Below are positions 5,666 to 8,974 of a stretch of DNA of 8,974 bases, one piece after another. The notes under the pieces were generated by a model, which had not been told where the DNA came from, did no database searches, and saw only the letters and a list, made by a program, of their open reading frames with translations. This DNA is from an uncultured Bacilli bacterium. Its GTDB lineage: Bacteria > Bacillota_I > Bacilli_A > RF39 > UBA660. The translations under genes were made by a program, and so were the position numbers. Numbering within the stretch: position 1 is the stretch's first letter; every line of letters starts with the position of its first letter. Location: positions 1 to 8,974 of the forward strand of contig CAKPCM010000037.1 in NCBI GenBank assembly GCA_934141615.1, given 5' to 3'.

Positions 5666-5691
5666 ACCTCCTCTCTATAAAGATTAGAGGT
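5666..5691 (-). promoter_or_regulatory. Shine-Dalgarno-occluding hairpin in the toxin leader
   Basis: In the toxin mRNA, CCUCU (5690-5686) can pair with AGAGG (5674-5670), or ACCUC (5691-5687) with GAGGU (5670-5666). Either pairing covers part or most of the AGGAGG ribosome site at 5672-5667. The stems are short, so the effect may depend on the rest of the fold. Confidence 0.5.
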
Positions 5692-5715
5692 AGACACTCA
5701 ACAACTGATATTCCC
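5689..5715 (-). repeat. inverted repeat copy B, 5' end of the toxin mRNA
   Basis: On the minus strand this reads GGGAATATCAGTT then GTTGAGTGTCTACC, sharing 13 of 14 bases with copy A in the second block, and the first block with a one-base gap. It forms the predicted extreme 5' end of the toxin message. Confidence 0.75.
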
Positions 5716-5722
5716 TATAGAA

Positions 5723-5751
5723 AGTATACTATCAAGTAAATATAAAAACAA
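5723..5751 (-). promoter_or_regulatory. promoter of the candidate toxin mRNA
   Basis: On the minus strand TTGTTT (5751-5746), a 17-nt spacer and TATACT (5728-5723) give a good sigma-A promoter, with a start predicted near 5715 at the GGGAA of copy B. Confidence 0.7.
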
Positions 5752-5890
5752 GCAAACAAACAAAAAAAGTAATAATTTTATAAAATATAACGTATTTGCA
5801 TTGATTAGTATGTTACTTAATGTCTTTGATAAAAGTTATTTTACGGATACAATTACAAAATAATCTAACCAATAATCGGTATTTTTTTCT
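5752..5890. other. spacer with no supported gene
   Basis: A plus-strand frame stays open from 5681 to the stop at 5861-5863, but it lacks a start with a ribosome site, runs through the toxin promoter and is Lys/Asn-rich low-complexity sequence. I see nothing else here. Confidence 0.4.
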
Positions 5891-5920
5891 TTGATTAATT
5901 TTAAATAAAAATGTTATAAT
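5891..5920 (+). promoter_or_regulatory. upstream promoter (P1) of the ATP-grasp gene
   Basis: TTGATT (5891-5896), an 18-nt spacer and a consensus TATAAT (5915-5920) predict a start near 5927, about 80 nt before the gene. Confidence 0.6.
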
Positions 5921-5928
5921 GTAAATAA

Positions 5929-5957
5929 TTAACTTTGAGATTTAGATTTGGTATAAT
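5929..5957 (+). promoter_or_regulatory. proximal promoter (P2) of the ATP-grasp gene
   Basis: TTAACT (5929-5934), a 17-nt spacer and TATAAT (5952-5957) predict a start near 5964. The -35 hexamer is identical to that of the gltX promoter. A small dyad, TTAGAT (5942-5947) with ATCTAA (5956-5961), spans the -10. Confidence 0.65.
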
Positions 5958-6006
5958 CTAATTATTGAAAAAAAGAATTAATATCAAAAAGTATTAGGAG
6001 GCAAAG

Positions 6007-7131
6007 ATGTTTTATTGTTTTTATGGTGAATCAGACTTATCATATGGTGCTGAAAATTTATTGAATTATACTAAAAAGATGGGAAAGGCAATTATATACA
6101 ATATCGAAAAAGATTGCTTTGTAGATTCTAATGGTAAAGAAATTGATATAAAGGATATGAAAATATATCCACGTGCTGGTGTGTTTCAAGAAGAAAAACT
6201 ATGTGCTGCCATAGAAAGACACGGAGGAAAATCTTTGTGTACTAAAGACAATATTGATTTTTGTACTAATTGGTTAAAACATTATAAGCCTATTAGAAAA
6301 ATGCAAATATATAATGGGTGCGAATTATTAGATGATGATATTTTAAATAAAATAAAAAAAGAGTATGGAAATGAAATATTTTTTAAAACAGTAAAAAAAG
6401 ATTATAGTGAGCAATTTGAAACTGATTATTTACTTGATAAGGAGTCGTTAATATCAAGGTGCATAAAAGAACATCAAAATGATGAATTTATAATAAGCGA
6501 ACCTGTTAAAATATTAAAGGATGATATTGGACAAAAAGAATATAGAATATTTGTAATAGAAAACAAAATCGTTAGTATATCTAGATTTACCGATTACGTA
6601 TTTCATAAAATAGATCCGGAAGTTTATGAAAAATCACTAAATATAGTTAATGGTTTGGAGGATTTCCCATCGAGTTTTGTTATGGATGTTTTTGAGTATG
6701 AAAGAAATGGCAAAAAAGAACTTGATGTATTAGAATTTAATCCTATTCCAGCTTCCGGCAGTTATTTATATAATAGCTTAGTTAACTTTGATAGCAATAA
6801 TATTTTACATGATAATGAGTATTTAATCGCAGAAGAAAAAATGGGAAACTTAGAAGAAATTAAGAAAAGAAATAAAAAGAAAATTACGGGATCAGCAAGT
6901 AAATTATTCAATGTACCTAAAAGTTTTTCATATGATTTAAAAAGTATTTATATGCTTGGAACTACCGGTGGTTTTTTATATGATGGTATAGATATAATTA
7001 CTAAAGAAAATCTTTCTATGCATGGTTCTGTTATAAGTTTTGAAAACTTGGTAGTAAATGAACTTTTCTTGGATTCTTCGATTTCTGATGATGAAGTCAG
7101 TATAGAAGGTCCAATAAAAAGATTAAAATAA
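6007..7131 (+). CDS. ATP-grasp domain protein (R2K/DUF4343-like)
   Basis: This soluble protein of 374 residues has no signal peptide. ATP-grasp enzymes join a carboxylate to an amine through an acyl-phosphate. Visible elements are FFKT (125-128) with a possible nucleotide-contacting Lys127, the ISEPVK strand (163-168), KEYRIFVIENKIVSISRF (starting at K177, with R180), VMDVFEYE with Asp227, and the metal-binding end LEFNPIPASGSYLYN with Glu243 and Asn245. These resemble the R2K/DUF4343 clade of ATP-grasp proteins known from bacteria and phages; the clade is recalled, not searched. Residues from about 275 form an extra region of about 100 residues (TGSASKLF, YMLGTTGGFLYDG) that I cannot place. 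AGGAGG (5996-6001), 5 nt upstream, fixes the start. It is a single-gene unit with two promoters. Substrate and pathway are unknown; peptide or protein tagging is conceivable. Confidence 0.75.
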   Translation: MFYCFYGESDLSYGAENLLNYTKKMGKAIIYNIEKDCFVDSNGKEIDIKDMKIYPRAGVFQEEKLCAAIERHGGKSLCTKDNIDFCTNWLKHYKPIRKMQIYNGCELLDDDILNKIKKEYGNEIFFKTVKKDYSEQFETDYLLDKESLISRCIKEHQNDEFIISEPVKILKDDIGQKEYRIFVIENKIVSISRFTDYVFHKIDPEVYEKSLNIVNGLEDFPSSFVMDVFEYERNGKKELDVLEFNPIPASGSYLYNSLVNFDSNNILHDNEYLIAEEKMGNLEEIKKRNKKKITGSASKLFNVPKSFSYDLKSIYMLGTTGGFLYDGIDIITKENLSMHGSVISFENLVVNELFLDSSISDDEVSIEGPIKRLK

Positions 7132-7152
7132 AAAGTAAATTGTGAAACAATC

Positions 7153-7181
7153 TTAACTTTAAAGATAAAATCTGATATAAT
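7153..7181 (+). promoter_or_regulatory. gltX promoter with extended -10
   Basis: TTAACT (7153-7158), a 17-nt spacer and TATAAT (7176-7181), preceded by TGA (7173-7175) as an extended -10, predict a start near 7188. The leader of about 21 nt leaves no room for a T-box or other riboswitch. Confidence 0.75.
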
Positions 7182-7208
7182 TTAAGTGCTTAAGAAAGGA
7201 ATGATTTT

Positions 7209-8870
7209 ATGACTAATAAAGATTTAGCAGACTTAATATTTCCTAATATTACAAAAACAATAGAAGATTATGAAAAGATGTATCCAGAAAGAAACTTACC
7301 AGATGATGCGATAGTAACTCGTGCTGCGCCATCTCCAACTGGATATACCCATATGGGAACGTTATTTCAAGCCTTTGTTGCAAAGAAAGCTGCAAAAGAT
7401 ACAAATGGTGTATTTTATATAAGAATAGAAGATACTGATAGAGAAAGATTGGTTAGTGATGCGGTGGATGTTATTACAACGGACTTAAAATACTTTGAGG
7501 TAACTCCAGATGAAGGAGTAATATCAGGTAGTGAAGAAAAAGGTGCATATGGTCCTTATACGCAAAGCAAGAGAAAAGAAATTTACCAAACATTTATGAA
7601 ATATTTAGTTGAACAAGGTCTTGCATACCCATGCTTTTGTACTAAAGAAGAAAAAGAAGAGATGACATCATCTCAGGAAAAAAGAAAAGATAGAATAGGA
7701 TATTATGGAAGATATGCTAAATGTCGTAAGATTCCTGTTAGTGATGCTTATGAAAGAGTTAAAAATAAAGAAGCATTTACTTTAAGATTAAAATCTCCAG
7801 GTGATTTTAACAAGAAAATAATCGTTAATGATTTAATAAAAGGAAAAATATCTTTCCCAGAAAATGATATGGATATTGTAATAATGAAACAAGATGGGCT
7901 TCCAACTTATCATTTTGCACACTTAGTAGATGATCATTTAATGCGTACAACTCATATTATAAGGGGAGATGAATGGTTATCATCGCTTCCAACTCATATA
8001 CAATTATTCCAAGTATTCGGGTTTAAACCTCCTAAGTATGCTCACATATCTCCAATTTTAAAGGAAGATAATGGTGTTAAAAGAAAGCTTTCTAAGAGAA
8101 AAGATCCAGAAGCACAAATGAGTTACTATAGAGAAAAGGGAATTCCAGTAAAAGCTGTTGAATTATATTTAATGACGCTTGCTAACACTAACTTTGAACA
8201 GTGGTGGGATGCTAATAAAGATAAATCATTGGATGATTTTAAATATGATTTTAAGAAGACTAGTAAGTCTGGTGGTTTGTTTGACGTTGAGAAATTGCAT
8301 AACATTTCAAAGAATTATTTAGCAAGAATAAAAGCAACAGAATTTTATGATATGCTAGTTAAGTATTCTAAGGAATATGATGAAGAATTTTATGAATTGA
8401 TAACTAAGTATAAAGATTTTACAATAGGGCTTTTAAACATTGAAAGAGAACAAAAGAAACCAAGAAAAGATTATGCTTCATTTAGTGAAGTAAAACATCT
8501 TGTTTGGTATATGTATGATGAATTATTTGAAAAAATGGAAAAGAATTATGAGTTTAATGGTATAACTGATAAAGATGAAATACTAAAAATAATGAATACA
8601 TATATGAATGAGTATTATAATGAAGCAGATGAACAACCGGAATGGTTTGAAAAAATAAAAGATTTATCTGAGGCTTTAGGTTATGCAAGAGAAGTTAAAG
8701 AATATAAAGCAAATCCCGATAAATATAAGGGACACGTAGGAGATATTTCGATGGTAATTAGAGCCTCTCTTACAACAAAGAGCATGACACCTAATCTTTA
8801 TGATATTATGAGGCTGTTTGGAAAGAAAAGAATATTAAATAGAGTAAAAGAATTAGAAAAAAACATCTAA
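7209..8870 (+). CDS. gltX: glutamyl-tRNA synthetase
   Basis: This class I aminoacyl-tRNA synthetase (553 residues, cytoplasmic) makes Glu-tRNA(Glu). The N-terminal Rossmann domain has RAAPSPTGYTHMGT (from 38), where HMGT (48-51) is the HIGH motif, followed by FYIRIEDTDRERL. A bacterial-type zinc site is suggested by PCFC (Cys142, Cys144) and a later Cys172 in GRYAKC. KLSKR (293-297) is the KMSKS motif. The C-terminal part is the tRNA-binding region. The length exceeds the usual 470-490 residues but suits the longer clostridial type. AAGAAAGGA (7192-7200), 8 nt before the ATG, supports the start. The gene has its own promoter and terminator. In organisms without GlnRS this enzyme also charges tRNA(Gln) for GatCAB to amidate; whether that holds here cannot be read from this window. 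Confidence 0.95.
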   Translation: MTNKDLADLIFPNITKTIEDYEKMYPERNLPDDAIVTRAAPSPTGYTHMGTLFQAFVAKKAAKDTNGVFYIRIEDTDRERLVSDAVDVITTDLKYFEVTPDEGVISGSEEKGAYGPYTQSKRKEIYQTFMKYLVEQGLAYPCFCTKEEKEEMTSSQEKRKDRIGYYGRYAKCRKIPVSDAYERVKNKEAFTLRLKSPGDFNKKIIVNDLIKGKISFPENDMDIVIMKQDGLPTYHFAHLVDDHLMRTTHIIRGDEWLSSLPTHIQLFQVFGFKPPKYAHISPILKEDNGVKRKLSKRKDPEAQMSYYREKGIPVKAVELYLMTLANTNFEQWWDANKDKSLDDFKYDFKKTSKSGGLFDVEKLHNISKNYLARIKATEFYDMLVKYSKEYDEEFYELITKYKDFTIGLLNIEREQKKPRKDYASFSEVKHLVWYMYDELFEKMEKNYEFNGITDKDEILKIMNTYMNEYYNEADEQPEWFEKIKDLSEALGYAREVKEYKANPDKYKGHVGDISMVIRASLTTKSMTPNLYDIMRLFGKKRILNRVKELEKNI

Positions 8871-8878
8871 TTCTTTTT
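8846..8878 (+). terminator. intrinsic terminator overlapping the gltX stop codon
   Basis: AAAAGAATTAGA (8846-8857) and TCTAATTCTTTT (8866-8877) form a perfect 12-bp stem with an 8-nt loop, ending in TTTTT (8874-8878). The gltX stop codon (8868-8870) lies inside the right arm. Confidence 0.8.
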
Positions 8879-8933
8879 AGTTTTTAAAATTTTATAATTT
8901 TTTTAGTTTTTTTTTAGAATTTTAGGGGGTATT

Positions 8934-8974
8934 TTGAAAAAGTGTCTAACTATAGATATGAGAGGACCTAATAG
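8934..8974 (+). CDS. start of a gene cut by the window edge
   Basis: A TTG at 8934 follows AGGGGGT (8924-8930) and opens a frame reading LKKCLTIDMRGPN to the edge; an in-frame ATG at 8958 is the alternative start. A hydrophobic strand followed by IDMR-xx-N resembles the beginning of some family-4 glycosyltransferases, but 13 codons are too few to assign a function. TATAAT at 8893-8898 with a poor -35 (TTCTTT 8871-8876) may be its promoter. Confidence 0.45.
   Translation, partial: MKKCLTIDMRGPN

Noticed and set aside
5425..5751. Assigning the small peptide to the Fst family
   Set aside because: The convergent layout is similar, but the peptide has no acidic tail and none of the Fst core residues I recall. 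The repeats are inverted rather than direct.
5165..6006. CRISPR array or att-site duplication behind the tRNAs
   Set aside because: There are no regularly spaced direct repeats and no second copy of the tRNA-Glu 3' end.
7132..7208. T-box or other riboswitch upstream of gltX
   Set aside because: The predicted promoter leaves a leader of only about 21 nt. The small ATTGT/ACAAT hairpin (7139-7151) lies upstream of the promoter and lacks a T-run.

Overview
The window is AT-rich, uses the standard code (TGG for Trp, TGA and TAA as stops) and has strong AGGAGG/AGGTGA-type ribosome sites, sigma-A-type promoters and many intrinsic terminators. This fits a low-GC Bacillota, possibly a gut-type Bacilli or Clostridia lineage; the genus cannot be read from the sequence.

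Region 1 (about 130-4934) is a surface-protein export cluster. Three small proteins with SipW-type signal peptides (202-720, 805-1401, 1418-2023) precede a SipW/ER-type signal peptidase with a large extra membrane domain (2042-3238). A second promoter (3292-3320) then drives a fourth, divergent small protein (3347-3841) and a two-TM DUF5305-like protein (3855-4934). The first and fourth small proteins are paralogs, as are the second and third. By analogy with tapA-sipW-tasA, the peptidase would process its neighbours for a surface or matrix structure; that role is inference.

Region 2 (4962-5235) is a tRNA unit: promoter, tRNA-Gln(CUG), tRNA-Glu(CUC), and a strong terminator.

Region 3 (5236-6000) has no long gene, but it holds the most interesting item in the window: a candidate type I toxin-antitoxin locus (5425-5751). 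A 31-residue cationic, hydrophobic peptide with a perfect Shine-Dalgarno lies on the minus strand (5564-5659) behind its own promoter. A short plus-strand RNA (about 5460-5573) with its own promoter and terminator runs convergently and is antisense to the 3' end of the peptide mRNA. The two ends of the mRNA are complementary to each other, as in fold-back-inhibited toxin mRNAs such as hok. The peptide matches no toxin family I recognise.

Region 4 (5891-8974) has an ATP-grasp protein behind tandem promoters (6007-7131), glutamyl-tRNA synthetase gltX with its own promoter and terminator (7209-8870), and the first codons of another gene running off the right edge (8934-8974). GltX is the expected charging enzyme for tRNA-Glu, and possibly for tRNA-Gln if the organism uses the GatCAB route.
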